The notes under the pieces: generated by a model
What the model was told of the DNA's origin: nothing
The model's database searches: none
What the model saw: the letters and a program-made list of their open reading frames with translations, nothing else
Source of the DNA: Laburnicola sp. R22_1
Lineage: Eukaryota > Ascomycota > Dothideomycetes > Pleosporales > Didymosphaeriaceae
DNA length: 64,000 bases
Reading direction: 5' to 3'
NCBI GenBank assembly: GCA_014281115.1
Contig: JACONQ010000008.1
Coordinates: 1,550,001-1,614,000 of the forward strand
Shown here: piece by piece, positions 1 through 13,164 of the stretch
Position numbering within the stretch: position 1 is the first letter of the stretch
Layout: every line of letters starts with the position of its first letter
Position numbers and translations under genes: made by a program

Positions 1-129
1 ATGCCACTATACTAAACAAAATTTAGAAGTTTTGTCACTACTATTAATTACACAAACAAACCCCACATTGCTTTAAGTTTATTATTAAGGATAATACCTA
101 CTTTAACTATAAGATTATTATTAATAATA

Positions 130-2625
130 TATATATTAGAACTAGAGACGCACTATATATTATAACTATAGACATATTATTTTAAGCTACAATCTTCTTA
201 AAATCAATATCTACATAAGATGCGTAAGAAGCCCTCTATAGATACTAGATTAATATCTACTAAGGTCTATCTAACTATATTGTATATAACCTAGGTACAA
301 ACTTTGTATTAGATAAGTTTAGAGACTAAGCAAAGATTATTAGCGTAACCTATAGGCAGATGCCTATAGAAGTATATTAGGCAATAGGGAAGGTTAAGCA
401 TTCACACGCACCTCTCTATAGGACCTTTAATATTCTTAAGGCTAAACTAGGAGATTGTATTAATAAGAAGGATATCCTCTAGATAGCTGTTAAAGCTATT
501 AATAATACTATAGGCCTAGATAGTCTTATACCTACACTGCTAGTCTTTAGCGCATATCCTAGGATTAATATAGATTCTCCCCTATTGCCTAATATTATTG
601 CACGTATAAATGTTATACAAAAGGCGATAAAGATATTATAGAAGGAAAGGGACAAAACTAATATTAATTATGTGCTAAACACCTATAATAGTCTATTAGT
701 AGCGCATAAAGTCCTTAAGCTCCTACTTAGATTTAAGGTTATAGTCTAAAGAGAGAAAGGTGAATAGACAGGCCCGTATAAGATTAATGACATTAAGAAT
801 AGAGATATAATCCTTAACCTAGGGAATAGTTTAGTAAAGTTTCGCTATATATAAGTTAAGCTGTACTATTATAAAGAAGATTACACTTTTCTACTATCGC
901 ACAAAGTAGATAATACTGTTCCTATGTAAAGAGATTCTTTAGAGAAGAGAAGGAGAGGCCGCCTAAGAAAGAATACTGCATTCCTTTCCTAAAAAGAGAT
1001 AAGCAATTAGGAACTATCTCTAAAGCTCTGTGCGGAAGGTACAATTATAATACCTAGAGTACCTTTTAAAGAGTTAGACTGCATAGAGATAAATGCTCTA
1101 ATCGCTAATAGCATATTTAAGATTCTTCTCTTTGACCTATCTAAGTATAAGGGCAGAATCTTTAACCTCCGCCTTATAAGAAGTTAAGGGCAAGACTACT
1201 TAACTATACAAAAAATTCCGCCTTGTGTTTGCTGGCCACTCTAATAAGAAGAAGGACAAAATTCTTATCTAATTACCTACTATTTAAAGGATAAGCTAGC
1301 GCCTACTCCTTATACTAGGAGTAAGCCTTTAGGCAATATATAGAATATATTTTAAACTATAAGACATTACCTAGGCCTATATTTAGTTTACTAATAAACT
1401 AAACCACACACTTTATACTAAACTACTTAAGGAACTGCGCACAAACTTTCTATAAGATATAATCTTTTATATTGTACAACCACTCTATAGTGTAGCTAAA
1501 TTAGGTCTTTACTAGTTTAAGATCTACCATAACTACTATAAAGAGAAACTTAGCATAACAACTTCGTTGTATAACCTATGTCTACTTATCACTAATAAAG
1601 AAGAGCACACCTTTAGGATTACTAGCCTTTAGATAGATAACAGTCTTAGTATTATTAATAAGAACTTCGCACAAAGAAAAAAAAAGAGCTAAAGAAAGTA
1701 GCCTTCTATACAAAGGATAAGACTATCCTTACTAAAGACTAACCTATTAAGTTTAATAGTGGAAGAATTTAGCTTATACATAACACTATAGTTCTTACAC
1801 AAAAAGAGTAAGCAAAGGGCCTTTGCATAATTAATCCTAAAGATAAGAGTGCCACTTAGAGGTATGTAGAGCAGCGTGCGAGAGGCGCCTACATCGTATC
1901 TATGTGCTAACTAGAAGCTGCATTTAATTTATCTATTGCCGCTTAGACTATATTACCCTTATATAAAGACATTAAGGCATTAAACGTACAAATCTAATAG
2001 TAGATTAATAATAGTAAGCGCAGTCTTACCTTTATACTATTAGATCTTTAACGTGCAAAGCTGTTTATCTTTACTAATGGCTTATTTGCTAATAATAAGG
2101 ATCTAAGCTTACAGCTAGAATTCCTAATCGCTCTAGGCAATAAGCATTATATAGGTAATAGCAATAACTTTAAGATCCTAGTAAATATTATACACTAGAA
2201 TTTAACTAAGTATAAGAGAGTAATAAGAAGCGTTCTTACTAGTAAGATATATAGTATAGTAGGAGGGTTTAACAATACTATTGCTATTAGTATAATTCTC
2301 TAGAAGATTATATGCACGCTTAGTCTACCGCTAATTCCTATAGTTGTCTATATAGATTCGAAGTCTCTCTATAACTACCTTATATAACTAGGAACCACAA
2401 ATAAGAAGCGCCTTATAATTAATAATATGTTACTCCGCGAATTGTATAAGCATCGCAAGATCCCTAAGATTAGATAGATTAATAAGAAGGATAACCCTAA
2501 TAATGCCTGTATAAAGAAGGCCCTAAACTAGGCTCTAGAGTTCTTAATATCTAGCAACACCTTAACAATTACTATTAAAGCATTAGTGAATCGCCTTAAG
2601 CCCACCTGCACAAGCTCTTCCTAGT
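130..2625 (+). pseudogene. Degraded Ty1/copia polyprotein (integrase, reverse transcriptase, RNase H)
   Basis: Reading the plus strand and treating TAA/TAG as former Gln or Trp codons gives a continuous copia polyprotein. The integrase core appears from about 130-700 (GTNFVLDKF near 293, then an integrase C-terminal segment with LIPTLLVFSAYP near 520). The reverse transcriptase starts near 1050 (IEINALIANSIF, then RIFNLRL and FRLVFAGHSNKKKDKIL), with the palm region near 1350-1570 (QPLYSVAKLGLYWFK-like). RNase H ends near 2590 (VVYIDSKSLYNYL near 2340). The reading runs off the left window edge, so gag and protease are not visible. I see almost only C-to-T type changes and little evidence of indels, which fits RIP rather than random decay. 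This family has a longer linker between integrase and reverse transcriptase than the copia at 18.8-24.5 kb and is a different lineage. Confidence 0.85.
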
Positions 2626-2639
2626 CTTTATATAGTACT

Positions 2640-3560
2640 CTTTCTTTATTATTTATTTATTCTTTTATAGAATATATTTATTTAATTCTTTTTACACGCA
2701 CACATTACTTAAAAATACGTATTTTTCTATCTATTATTCGCACAGAAAGAGAAGAGACACAGCACACAGTTATTTAGAGAGGAGTTTTTATTCTAGTACT
2801 TATAGACAATATTTAGAAGTGTCTATCCTACTATCCAGCCCTATCCTGTGCGATAATCGCACCTAGTACTATAGCTCTACCACATGTAAGAACTATATAA
2901 TCTCGCCTAGAAGTTTGCCACTATACAACACTTAGTAAAGGGCCTAGGGCCAGAGTTACTGCCACAGCGGTAAGCGCACGCAGTGCCCCTAAGAACACTA
3001 CGCAACTAGATAAGGAGCGCGTAAAAGTAGCCCTTACGCTAAATAAGCTTAGCAACCTATAGACGCAGGTCTATACTAGCTATAAGAATAATATTAATAT
3101 TATGCGAAGGCATATATACAATACGCAACTCCTTAGCCTATTTTCTATAGTTAGTATCCATACAAAAGCAAAGAATAGAGGAACTTATATTAATAAAGAT
3201 GCCCTAGATAAATGTATAGTTTGTCTAGAAACTAGTTAGAAGGATAATACGCATTCTTTCGCCTAGAAGAGCCACTACAGTAGTATTAAAGCTAGGGAGG
3301 CCTAGCTAGTTAAGACCCGCTAGTACAAGCGCTATTATCTACACTAAGTTAGCATTATATAAAGACAAGATATTATATAATAAGGGATATAATTTAGCAC
3401 GATACAAAATACAGAATTAGCTTAACAAAAAGAGAAAAGAGCTAGGGAGAAGGGACATATATAGAGAGATGTTTAAAGTAGAGAATAAGAAAGAAAAGAA
3501 TAAAGAGAGGAAAGCCCACCTTATATGCGTCTCCTTTCTATCTAGAGCCTTAATTCCTAC
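2640..3560. other. Transposon remnant with unrecognised reading and a purine-rich tract
   Basis: This stretch follows the copia RNase H end. Between about 2960 and 3340 the plus strand again reads through if stops are taken as Gln (for example QLDKERVKVALTLNKLSNL), suggesting a former coding segment, but I do not recognise it. From about 3425 to 3520 the plus strand is almost all purine, which could be a polypurine tract next to an LTR, but I could not pair it with a clear LTR boundary. Confidence 0.35.
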
Positions 3561-3592
3561 CCCTTATTAGCGTTTGTCTTCTCCTTATCTAA

Positions 3593-3745
3593 TGTTGCAC
3601 AATTACTCAACATCACTACCTACATAAATAAGATAACTAGGTCTACCTATTATATAAAGAATAAACTAAGCAAAAGAACTCTATATAAACAATATATTAT
3701 TACTATAATCTTATTATTAACTACGCAATCTTACACTTAACCGCT
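3593..3745. repeat. Possible LTR fragment
   Basis: The segment begins TGTTGCACAATTACTCAACA, has a TATATAAAG-like box near 3655 and follows the purine-rich tract, so it could be the 3' LTR of the upstream copia. No second copy lies in the window and I cannot fix its right end. This is an inference from composition only. Confidence 0.3.
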
Positions 3746-3814
3746 ATTAGCTAGACTGCTACTCTACTACTAATAAGCCTAATCACGCCTCTAACAAATG
3801 GCAGCAAAGTACGA

Positions 3815-4275
3815 CAAATAGTTACTTAATAGAATCTTCCTATTAACTAGAGCAAACTAGCCAGAGCAGGATGCGTACAGATAGGGGAATAATAAATAGA
3901 CAGGGTGAATATTAGCAAGTAGATTATTCATATAGAGAAAGAGAGAACCACTAACAGCAACCTTAAAACAAAAAGTTGCCAGTGCCTATATACTATATAT
4001 GCAAGGGCACCTAAGAGTGTTAAGTTTTTAATATTGCCGTATAATAGTATTATGTAGGGATTATATAATGCTCGTGCGCCGCGGCATGTGCGCTGCAGGA
4101 TCTTCTTCTTTCTATCTATACCCTCTCTAGAGACAAGCAATTAATACTAAGTTAGTTCTATTATACTATTTCCTTTCCTTGTACAATTACCCCGTATACC
4201 CTCTACACTTGCCAATATAGAGTATTAGACATTAATGTCTATATAGCTAGCTGTAGAGCCTATTTAACAGTTAAT
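3815..4275 (+). repeat. Interspersed repeat S, copy 1 (probable solo LTR)
   Basis: This segment aligns by eye over about 450 bp with 61545-62015 in the same orientation. Both share AAATAGTTACTTAATAGA at the left and TATATAGCTAGCTGTAGAG near the right end (4237 and 61978). It ends next to the RNase H end of the minus-strand copia below, so it may be that element's 3' LTR. An apparent 70-codon open frame on the minus strand inside it is probably chance. Confidence 0.5.
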
Positions 4276-4284
4276 ATAAATTAA

Positions 4285-7200
4285 TTTCTTCTAAAGAAGC
4301 TTGTTTAGTATTTTTATTTAATTCAACTCCTAGATCGCTAGGCGGATTAATTGGATTTAGATGTAGTTTATTATATTTTTAAACATATTATTAATATATT
4401 GAGTTTGTTTTAAATAAAGTTTTTTTTTCTTTTCTATTTCTAATAATTTCTATACCTAAAAAGTAACCAGCTTCTCCTAGTTCACTAGCTTCTAGTAATG
4501 TATTTAATTTAGTTTTTAATATAGTAATAGTTTCTAGATTTTAAGTAATTACTAGTATATCGTCTACATAGACAATTAGGAAGACGTTTTCTTCTAAATT
4601 AGTTATTTTATTAGTAAAAATTCTTTATTTAGCAAAGATAGAATAAAAACCTAGTTGTTGTAATTTATCTTTTAAAGTATAGATACTATGCTGTAGAAGC
4701 TTATTTTAAGCCATATAAAGATTTATTTAATTTACAGTCTTTATGACTAAATTTAGTAAAACTAATAGATTGATCTATATAGATTTTAGAATCTATAGGG
4801 GCATGTAAAAAGACGTTTTTAATATCTAGTTATTGTATTTTAAGATCTAATAAATAGGTAAAAAAATTGTCTTATAATTTTAATTCTTATTATATTAGCC
4901 AAGGTTTCTAGATAATCTAAGTCATAAATTTAACTCTAACCTTTTACTACTCATTAGGCTTTATATTTTAAGAGATAATTATTTTTATCTGTTTTAATTT
5001 TAAAACCCCAACAAGCTTTTAAAGGTTTTCTATTGTTAGGTAAATCTACTATTTCCTAAGTATTTTAATTTTCTAGTTGACTAATTTCTAGCTTTATAGC
5101 TTTTAGCCAATTATCCTTATCTTTACTATTTATAGCTTCTTTATAGCTAGTTAGTTTATTATTTTTAGTTATTAATAAGGCTAGTTTATCTATTAACTTA
5201 TTTGCGTTTTCTAAAGTTATTCTTTTAGGGTTTTGCCTTGTATTATAAGTATTAGAAATAATTTTTCATTTACGAATATTAATAGTAGTATTATTAAGTA
5301 ATATATCTAGACTTGATTCATGAGAGCTTATATTATTCTTATTGTTATTCTTGTTATTATCCTCGTTATTATTTCGTTTATATTTAAATCTAGATTTTCA
5401 GAATCTATAGTTTGCTCTATAGTATTGTTATTGTTATTATTACTATTTATGTTATTATCTGGGTATATATTATTATTACTATTAAATAGTATATTAACTT
5501 CTTTATTAGAGTTGTTATTAAAGTTATAAAAGTAAATTTTAAGAATTTTAACATCTCTAGTATACACTAGTTTATTATCTTTTAGATCTAATAATTTATA
5601 ATTATAGTTATTATAACCTACTAGTATACCTATTTTAGCTTAAGGTACTAGTTTAGTTAATTGTTTTTTAACTAAGTAGTAACTTAGTAAGTCCCAGATT
5701 TTAATATTATTATAGTTAGGTTTCTTTTTATAAATTTTTTTAGGCTTATAAAATTTAAATTACTATATAGTGTAATATTATATATATATATATATACTGC
5801 ATTTTTAACAACGTATTGCTAGTAACTAGTTGCCAAATTACTATAAAATAATCAGCTTTTAGCTGTGTCTATTATAGTTCTATTTATTGATTTAATTAAA
5901 CTCTTTTATTTTAGGTGTAGGTGGCGGATTAAATTAACGAATAATACTATTTTGTTTATTAAATAGTGTAAAATTACTATTAGCAAATGTCGTGCTATTA
6001 CCTATTTTAATAATTTTAATTCTTCGATTGCTTTAGTTTTTAACTTTTGTTTTAAAGTTTTTAACCGCTTTAAACGATTCTACTTTATGTGTTAATAGTT
6101 TAAATTCTAATTTTCTAGTAGCAGAGTCTAGAAAGAATATAATATAATTATAATTATTTTTAGACAGAGAGATAGGCCTATATAAATTAATTACTATTTT
6201 ATCTAAGTACTTATCTACTTTAGTAGTAATATCTCTATTATTATTATTTGTTAGTTTAGCTTTTATACAGCTAGAGCAATTAATTATACAGTTAGTAGAT
6301 TTAGTTATACCGAGTATTTTATATATAACGTCTAGACTTCTATGTCTAAACCGATTATAATAGAGATAAATTAAATTTTCTTTATAGTTACTTATAGTTT
6401 TATTTTTCTTAATAACCGTTTTAGCAAATAGAATGCTATCTGTTACTATATTATCTATATTTATTGTATAAAGATTGTTAATTAGAGTTGCTTCTAATAT
6501 TGTTTTAGTATTCTTTTTAATTATATCTTTGTCTTTTATAAAGTTTAGTACAAAGTCTTTTTAACTAATTTCTTTACTAAAATAATATTTATATTAAATT
6601 TAAGGAAATAAGAACAGTTGTTTAGACTATCTTAGTATTGTTATATATAAAGCTCACGTTGGTAATAAATTGCGAAGTTAAAATATTATTATTTGCCTAT
6701 TATATTTTCGTAGTTTTTCTAGCTAACGGATTTTCTATAAATAGATTTTTGTTGGAGATAATATGAGATAAACTACCTAAATCTAGTATTAGATTACGGC
6801 TTTTTAACTTAGTAGTTATAAATACCTTAGTAGTTTTTAATTCTTGTTTAGGATTTCTAGAACTCAATTCTAGATTTTGAGGATTTCAATGTCCTCTTTT
6901 TAAATTAGTTTGTTTTTTATTTAGGATAGTCAATAATACCTTTTTAATTGCTATTAGTTTAGATAACTTAGCCATTTTATCTAACAGCTTTCGATCAAAT
7001 TAAACTGATGGAGATTTGGATTCACAATTTAATAGATTTTTATGTGTTTTTTATCGATTTTTAATTTAATATTGTGATATATTTTAACTATTTAGGTTTA
7101 TTTTTAGGATATAATTACTAAGACTTATTAGGAAAGTAGGTATTTGTTTTACACTTATTATAAGATTATTTAGACTTTATAACTTTTATTAATTCTAGAA

Positions 7201-7750
7201 TTTAGTGTATAAAACGTTAGTTTTATTACAATCTAAGTCCATCTAATAAAAACCTTTATTAATTAAATTAGAGAGAATAAATTCTCTATATAAATCTTTA
7301 AAGAACTAGCCTAAAAGAATTATGTTACTAAAGTAACAAACCCCTTATAATTAGGAGTTAATTTGTTTAACACCTAGGCTATAATAACCTGTTTAGATAT
7401 TTTAATTAACTTATAGTTAATATTTATTGTTAAGTATATAATTTTATTAAGGTACTCCTCTATTAAATTAAAATCTATTAAGGTACTATTAAATAACTCC
7501 TTTAAGAGAAGGAATTTAGAATAGTAACCTTTAAGAGAATAAAGATTCCCTAAATAAATCCACATCTTATTAGCTATAGATAAGTCCTTAATATACTATA
7601 AAGAACTATCTTTAACTAATAAAGTAATAATTAATTGTGCTTTTAAATTAATATCTCTTAACACTACATTAATTTTAATATTATTATAACTCTAAATTGC
7701 AGCTATATAATTTTCTAGTATAAGAATAGAAATAGCCCTAGGCTTCCACA
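4285..7750 (-). pseudogene. Degraded Ty1/copia gag-pol, second copy
   Basis: On the minus strand the order is gag (about 7750 down to 7200), integrase, then reverse transcriptase and RNase H down to about 4290. A 63-residue piece of gag (7374-7565) has stayed open and reads like the UBN2-type gag of copia elements (WIYLGNLYSLKGYYSKF, then EYLNKIIYL). The reverse transcriptase box YVDD is intact at 4559-4570, within LIVYVDDILVIT. The linker between integrase and reverse transcriptase (5328-5567) is open and Asn-rich, which here is AT bias rather than function. Most other Gln and Trp codons are stops. It cannot make a functional polyprotein. It differs from the copia at 1-2.6 kb and from the one at 18.8-24.5 kb. 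Confidence 0.8.
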
Positions 7751-8254
7751 TCTTATAGTTAGAATACCCTTAAGGATTTTTAGCTTAGAGATAGAAGAAA
7801 TCGTAGAACTTATTATAAATAAGATAGATAGACTAAAAAGAGTAAAAAGAGCTTAGAAATCTGAGAAAAATAAGATATTCCTTAAAAAATTAACAAGGCT
7901 TAGCAAAATTGCCTAAAACGGTAATAAACTAGTCTAGATAGTAAAAGAACTCAGAAAATTCTAAGAAAAATACGGTATTGGTCAAAATATCGATTGTGCT
8001 AAGATAGCTTAGTAAGCTAAAGGAACTAGACTGGCTAGTATAAAAGAATTAGAATCTTAAGTGAATTCTAAGAAAAATAAGGTGTATATTAAACAAATTA
8101 AGAAAAGAATAGCTTAGTAAGCTAAAAGGTAAATAATAAATAATAGAATTATTAGAGCGCTAGGCTTATAACCTATAAAAGTAAATAAATATATAAAAGT
8201 ATTTTATATATAAGTTAGTATTTTATATATAAACTAGTGTTTTATATATAAACT
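7751..8254. other. AT-rich spacer with short direct repeats
   Basis: I see no gene here. Near 7860-8110 a motif like CTAAGAAAAATA recurs several times. From 8185 to 8260 a roughly 21-bp unit containing TTTTATATATAAACTAG is repeated in tandem and ends at the inverted repeat of the next element. It may be the leader or 5' LTR of the minus-strand copia, but I cannot show this. Confidence 0.4.
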
Positions 8255-10115
8255 AGTGTTTTATAATATACTATATGGGGATTTACACTATATAGGGATT
8301 TGCACTATCTAAGTAAGTCTTACCTTCTTTAACTACGTTCTACTCGCCACCATATTATCTATTTCTTCCTTTAATACTTTAGATTAATTTTTAAACTTAT
8401 TAGTTCTATTGCTATTATTAGCTTCCTCTACTAGCTGCTTTTATAGGCGGCTGCGTAGTTATTTTACAACTAGCGTCGCCTTAGTATCTTAAGCTACCCT
8501 AACACCTTTGGCGTGCTATATATGTATTTACCCTCTAATTAGACTCTCTTCCCTTTAGTCCTTTTTTTTTATAACTAGAGTATTTAATCCTTCTCTTCTA
8601 GCTACTAATAAAGTAGAACTAGCTTAGCATTCTGTGTTTCTGCTATGCAGGTCACTTAGTTAACGTAGCGCTTTGCCTCTAATAGAAGCCCTAGTACTTC
8701 TGCAAGCACAGTATTAAGTCGCACGTTTAATTCGCAAAGCTTAGTACTATCTAAAGGCGGGCTTTTTAGTAGGATAAAGTCTAGGTTGCCTTATTCTATT
8801 AGTGTGCGTGGCTTTAAGGCTCATTATAGGTCTAACAAGAGTAGCTGCTTTAGGAACTTCTCTAGATTTAAAGAGATTAGGATAGCTCCTTTCTATCTAC
8901 CTAGAATATTATTAACTATAATAGCCTTCTTATAAGCCCTTTTAAACATCCGCACCTATTCTTAACGTAAGATATGCTACTAGCTAAGTTAGAAGACCTA
9001 GTTAGTCTTAGATGCGTGCGCACGCTTAAATACAAAGAACACCCTAATATTAAGTAGTTAAAGGATATGCGAGTAGTGCGGCAGTATAATAAGGAGATTA
9101 ATATTATTTTCTATATAGTGCGCAATAAAATTAGCTTAAATATAGCTCCTATAGCTGTCTGCAATTAAAGGTTATTAATAGATAACTCCTTCTCTCTGCG
9201 TTAAGAGCTTAAATATCTTGACTAGCTAATATAGACTAAGCGCATTTAATATCTAGCTATTCTTACTAACTCCCTAGTGCTAGTTAATCGATGCTTTAGA
9301 TAGAATCCAGCTTGTGTTAAGGTTCTGGTCCTTAAAAATAAGGAGTAGTGAAAGAGCTTAACTAGCAGCGTTAATATATTTAATATTAGTTACTTACTCC
9401 TACTTTCCTCCTATAACCTTATTCTTCTAGTTATAGTTAATAGAAATAAGTACGCGCGTTATCTAGCTCTTTCTAACCCTAAAACCTAACTTGTCTATAT
9501 TTTATATATCTTAAAGTTTGTATAAATACTTATTAAAGAGCGTAGCAATAGTATTAAACTAGCCTTTTACTACCTTAAACGTGGGTCTATTAAATTGCGC
9601 GTTGTCTAGCTAGTAGGCATAGATACCTTATATTATAGGATAGCAATTTAGGAAGTAATATATCTATTTGTGGCCAATGGGTGTAGTTATTTTAGCAATA
9701 GCTTTAGATTTAGAGTTGCGTTAAACGCGACGCGCGCGCAGCAATTTAGCCATCTCTAGTAATAATAATAGTAAAAGAGGCGTTCTAGCTATACTATAAT
9801 GTATAATTAATCTAATTAATAATTTCTCTTTTATAATTAAGAGGATTTATTAGTGTACAGCGGCCTATAAGTATAATTATCCTCTAGCTATTCTCTAGCT
9901 TAAAGTATAACGCGAAAGTTTAAAGTGCGCAGTAGCAGCGTATAGTCTAGAGAAGTCTCTTTTTTTAATTGCTTAGATTGCATCTTGTATCTTAGATTTG
10001 TTTTAAGTCGCCTTAGAGCTTTTTCTATAGCCTATAGTAAAAGTTATAAGGTTGCAAAGTAGGTAGGTCTAACTTAGATAGTGTAAATCCTCATATAGTA
10101 TATTATATAAACTAG
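8255..10115 (-). mobile_element. Fot1/pogo-like DNA transposon D (degraded)
   Basis: The ends form an inverted repeat of about 35-40 bp: the left end contains TACTATATGGGGATTTACAC (8270-8289) and the reverse complement of the right end contains the same with one change. The minus strand between them reads as a pogo-superfamily DDE transposase once TAA/TAG are taken as Gln or Trp. There is a catalytic-core segment near 9540-9700 (NIDKLGF), then HYSHIL near 9090 in place of the usual PPHSSHxLQPLD block, and a tail near 8650-8800. At about 1.86 kb it has the usual size for a Fot1-type element. It is heavily mutated and inactive. Confidence 0.7.
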
Positions 10116-10119
10116 ACGC

Positions 10120-10357
10120 CTTTTTTAATTACTAAGCAGAGGGGTCTACTTTTTTTGTTATATTATTTAAGATGAAAGTCTTTGTCGTCCTACCCCTAGG
10201 TAGATAAAATGACGTTATATACAAACTAGTATTTTATATATAAGTTATTATTTTAACTTTACTATACTATTGCTTAGTTATAACCTTAATAATAAACGTC
10301 TTATTTTAGAATAATTTATTACTTCTTAGTTTATTATGCGCGAATATATTTTATTTT
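10120..10357. repeat. End of an F-family repeat plus AT-rich spacer
   Basis: Positions about 10125-10200 match the right end of the F repeats seen at 46150-46240, 47510-47605 and 62105-62205: a TTTTTAATTACTAAGCAG motif, a T-rich run, a segment like GATGAAAGTCTTTGTCGTCC, and CCCTAGGTAG. The rest, to 10357, holds nothing I recognise. Element D may have inserted into an F copy. Confidence 0.45.
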
Positions 10358-11620
10358 GTCGTATTGTTTATTTAGTGTTAATCACCCTTTTTAACCCCCG
10401 TTTTTTTATTTGAGTCTGCGTAGGTTAGGATAGAAAGGCCGCTCTAGTCTAGCGTCTAAAACTGTAGTCTACTCCTAGTCTCCTCTACTAATATAATAAT
10501 AGTTTATAAGGACAATTTATAAACTATGCACTTGCCTAATATTTATAAGCACTCTAACTCTAATTTACTTAAAGCGTGCATAGAAAACTAACTTTTACTT
10601 TCTTACTATTATTAGTATTTACGCTATATTTACGTACTGCTTATGCAGCACACTTATATATTGCGCTTATTTAACACTATAACTATAAAAAATCTAGCGT
10701 ATCTATGCAAGGCTCTTCTTCTCTAGCAACTTATTAATAAATATCTTTATCTTCTCTTTCTCCTTGCCCTTAATTTTACCCTCTATTACTGCCTTTCTAA
10801 CTAGTAGTAATATAATAAATTATAGTAGAAACTCTATACATCTATTACTGTGCCTATAGTTACTAATCTATTACTAGCCTAACTAGTATACTAGGACCGC
10901 CTTATATAGAGTAAGGTATACCTTCTACTTTCTATTAATAATACCCTAGACAGAGTAGTATTATAGTAAAGATTTAGTTTTAAGCGGACAGATTATTAGA
11001 GCATACTTTTAGACGGTATTAGCATTAGCATTAGTATTAGTACTAGGGCCTAGGAAGATAGTAGAAAATAGAGCGATAGAGATAGCAGTAGAAGTCTCTT
11101 TAAGGTTAACTTTAATATAGAGATAAAGTGTTAATATACCTATAGTATATATAAGCTTCTACTTAGCATATATCTTATAGGTAGTATAAACCTACTAATA
11201 TAGCTGTTACTTCTAGTAATATCTTTAGAGATAATAGTAGAGGAGGAAGATAATAGTTATAGCGTTATAGCACTAGCGCTATTTTATACCTTCTCTTCAC
11301 TCTAAACTATAGTATAGTAATATAGCCTTACCTATCTAGGAGAGAAATATAGCAGCCCTTTTGGTATACAGTATAATACTGTAAGATAAAGCTGTGGGTG
11401 TACTAAAAACGCATTAAAAAAGAGCCTTACCTATAGTTTTGTATATGGATTTTTTTTAGTTAAAGTAGGCACGCTAGGCCTACTAAGCTCGCTTGTAACG
11501 CGCTAACCCCTTTCTATTAACATCTTAAAACGCTTTTCTATGTATATAATAGTAGGAGGAATATCTGCTATTATTGTAATATTTTTATTAGAAACCCCTT
11601 AGTCGCAAAAAAAAACCCAT
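10358..11620 (+). mobile_element. Interspersed repeat family E, near-full-length copy E1
   Basis: This copy matches E2 (32993 down to 31841) from its first bases (GTATTGTTTATTTAGTGTTAA at 10361) to its last. The 3' end is constant in all copies: a block ending TTAGTCGC followed by a run of A (11607-11615). Shorter copies share only the 3' end, so the family behaves like a non-LTR retroposon. Reading stops as Gln gives a long translatable stretch in the middle (for example FNIEIKCQYTYSIYKLLLS near 11110), but I do not recognise the product and see no reverse transcriptase motif. I found no target duplication around this copy. An 88-bp insertion lies at 11336-11423. Confidence 0.6.
11336..11423 (+). 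mobile_element. 88-bp SINE-like insertion (5' end of family G)
   Basis: It is flanked by perfect 11-bp direct repeats GCCTTACCTAT at 11325-11335 and 11424-11434. The E2 copy lacks it, which shows it is an insertion into E1. Its sequence (AGAGAAATATAGCAGCCC, then GTATACAGTATAATACTGT) is the same as the first roughly 85 bp of every G-family element, and it ends in an A-rich run (ATTAAAAAAGA). It therefore looks like a short retroposed copy of the 5' part of G. Confidence 0.6.
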
Positions 11621-11629
11621 AAGTAGGTA

Positions 11630-13160
11630 ATTGCTAGGATATATTATTAAGTATATCCCTAAGCTCTTCTATAGCTATTTATTAAAGACTAATAGATTAA
11701 TTAAAGGGTAAGCTATTAACTCTAAGTAGGTAGGAGTAGTTAAGCTTCTTACTATATGTATAATTTTTTATCCTTTTATTTTAATTCTACTACAAATCTT
11801 CTTCTAATATAGAAATACTAAATAATTATTAATACCTTTATATTCTTTCTTAGTAAAGATAATTAGTAGCACTTCTTTAGGGCATTTACTAGTAATAGTA
11901 GTTTAAAGGTGTTCGTAGTCTAGAGGGTCCTATATATACTTCTTTTTTATAAGAATACTTATTACTCTTATACTTATAAGTCTTCCTATTTAAGCTACTA
12001 CTACCTTACTTTTTATAATTATTATTTTAACTAGTTATCGTTATAAATACGCCTAATAACATGCTATTAGTTAATTAAAGCTAGTGCTCCTATATAGATA
12101 TAGAATAGACCTTCTTAATATTAGTAAAATCTATTACTTTAATACTAGGTAAGGCGTCTTATATAAGATACTAGTTTATAAATTAGGCCTATTCTAGTGT
12201 AAGCTTAACTACTAGCGCATCTAAGAAATTGTATATAGTAACCTTACCTTTTTTATTAAAAAGCTTAAAACTTTTAGTCTTATTAAAAAAGAGGTACTAC
12301 TCCCTATACTATATTTTAGGTGTCTACCTTCTATACTTAGCCTTTTTAAGATGTGCTTAGTATTAGGTGCGTACTAGATTCTATATGCTTACTTTTATTA
12401 GAGCTAGATCCTTTTAAAGTATCTTAATAAGTACTTATAGGGAGGTCTTTTTCTAATTATATATTATAATTATACCTAGTGCTAGTAGATTTTAGGACAC
12501 TATAGCCTAAACTTATAAGGGAAGATTCTTAATTTTTATTATATTAAACTACTAGTCTTATACTTCTACTTAATATTCTATAATCTAATTACTATAGACT
12601 TTAATCTAATTATTATATATATTATTGCTTATACTTGCTATCTTCTCTAAAGGTATAAGACAAGTTAGTTAGACTAGATCTTAATTAAGAATCTCTTTAG
12701 CGTTAGAATTAATAAGATACTAGATCCCTTTAAACTAAGCATAAAATTAAAGCTAGATAAACTAAAAAGGCTAGCTTACTTAGTTAGTAAGCAGCACTTT
12801 TATAGTAGGAATTACAGTGTTAGTTATCTTAATTATAGATAAAATTTAAGTATAGGAGAGAATTAGAAATAATTAGTAAGAAGTAATTAGAGTATACAAA
12901 TTAGGATTCTAATATATAAGCGTGTAGAGAGAATTAGCCTATAATCTTAAAGCGCTAGACTTATAACTAATAAAGGAAAACAAGCTAGAATCTTAGATTT
13001 AGTAAGCAAAGTGGATAAGCTTACTATATAAGAAAAGAGGCTAAAGGGCTAAACTATATATACACTTATTAAAAAAAGGAGTAGAACTAAAATAGTACTA
13101 CTTATATAATTATAGGCATATAATTGTACCTAGTTAGAGCCTTACTTTTATAATACTTTT
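11630..13160 (-). pseudogene. Unidentified repeat J, copy 1
   Basis: The minus strand from about 13160 down to 12240 aligns with the plus strand at 49785-50780. Both contain readable segments once stops are taken as Gln, such as QFYAQSKGIQHLINPNAKE in one frame, which faintly resembles copia-type gag, and FIQLQ before it. Several frames look translatable in turn, so there are frameshifts or more than one gene. I cannot name it. It abuts the Gypsy protease at 13170, so it either truncated that Gypsy or inserted into it. Confidence 0.4.
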
Positions 13161-13164
13161 ACAC

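Noticed and set aside
5320..5567. Leu/Ile-rich and Asn-rich open frames on both strands
   Set aside because: AT-rich low-complexity linker of a dead copia polyprotein, not an independent membrane protein.
10358..11620. Target duplication around E1
   Set aside because: I compared both flanks and found no convincing direct repeat, unlike the other E copies, so none is claimed.
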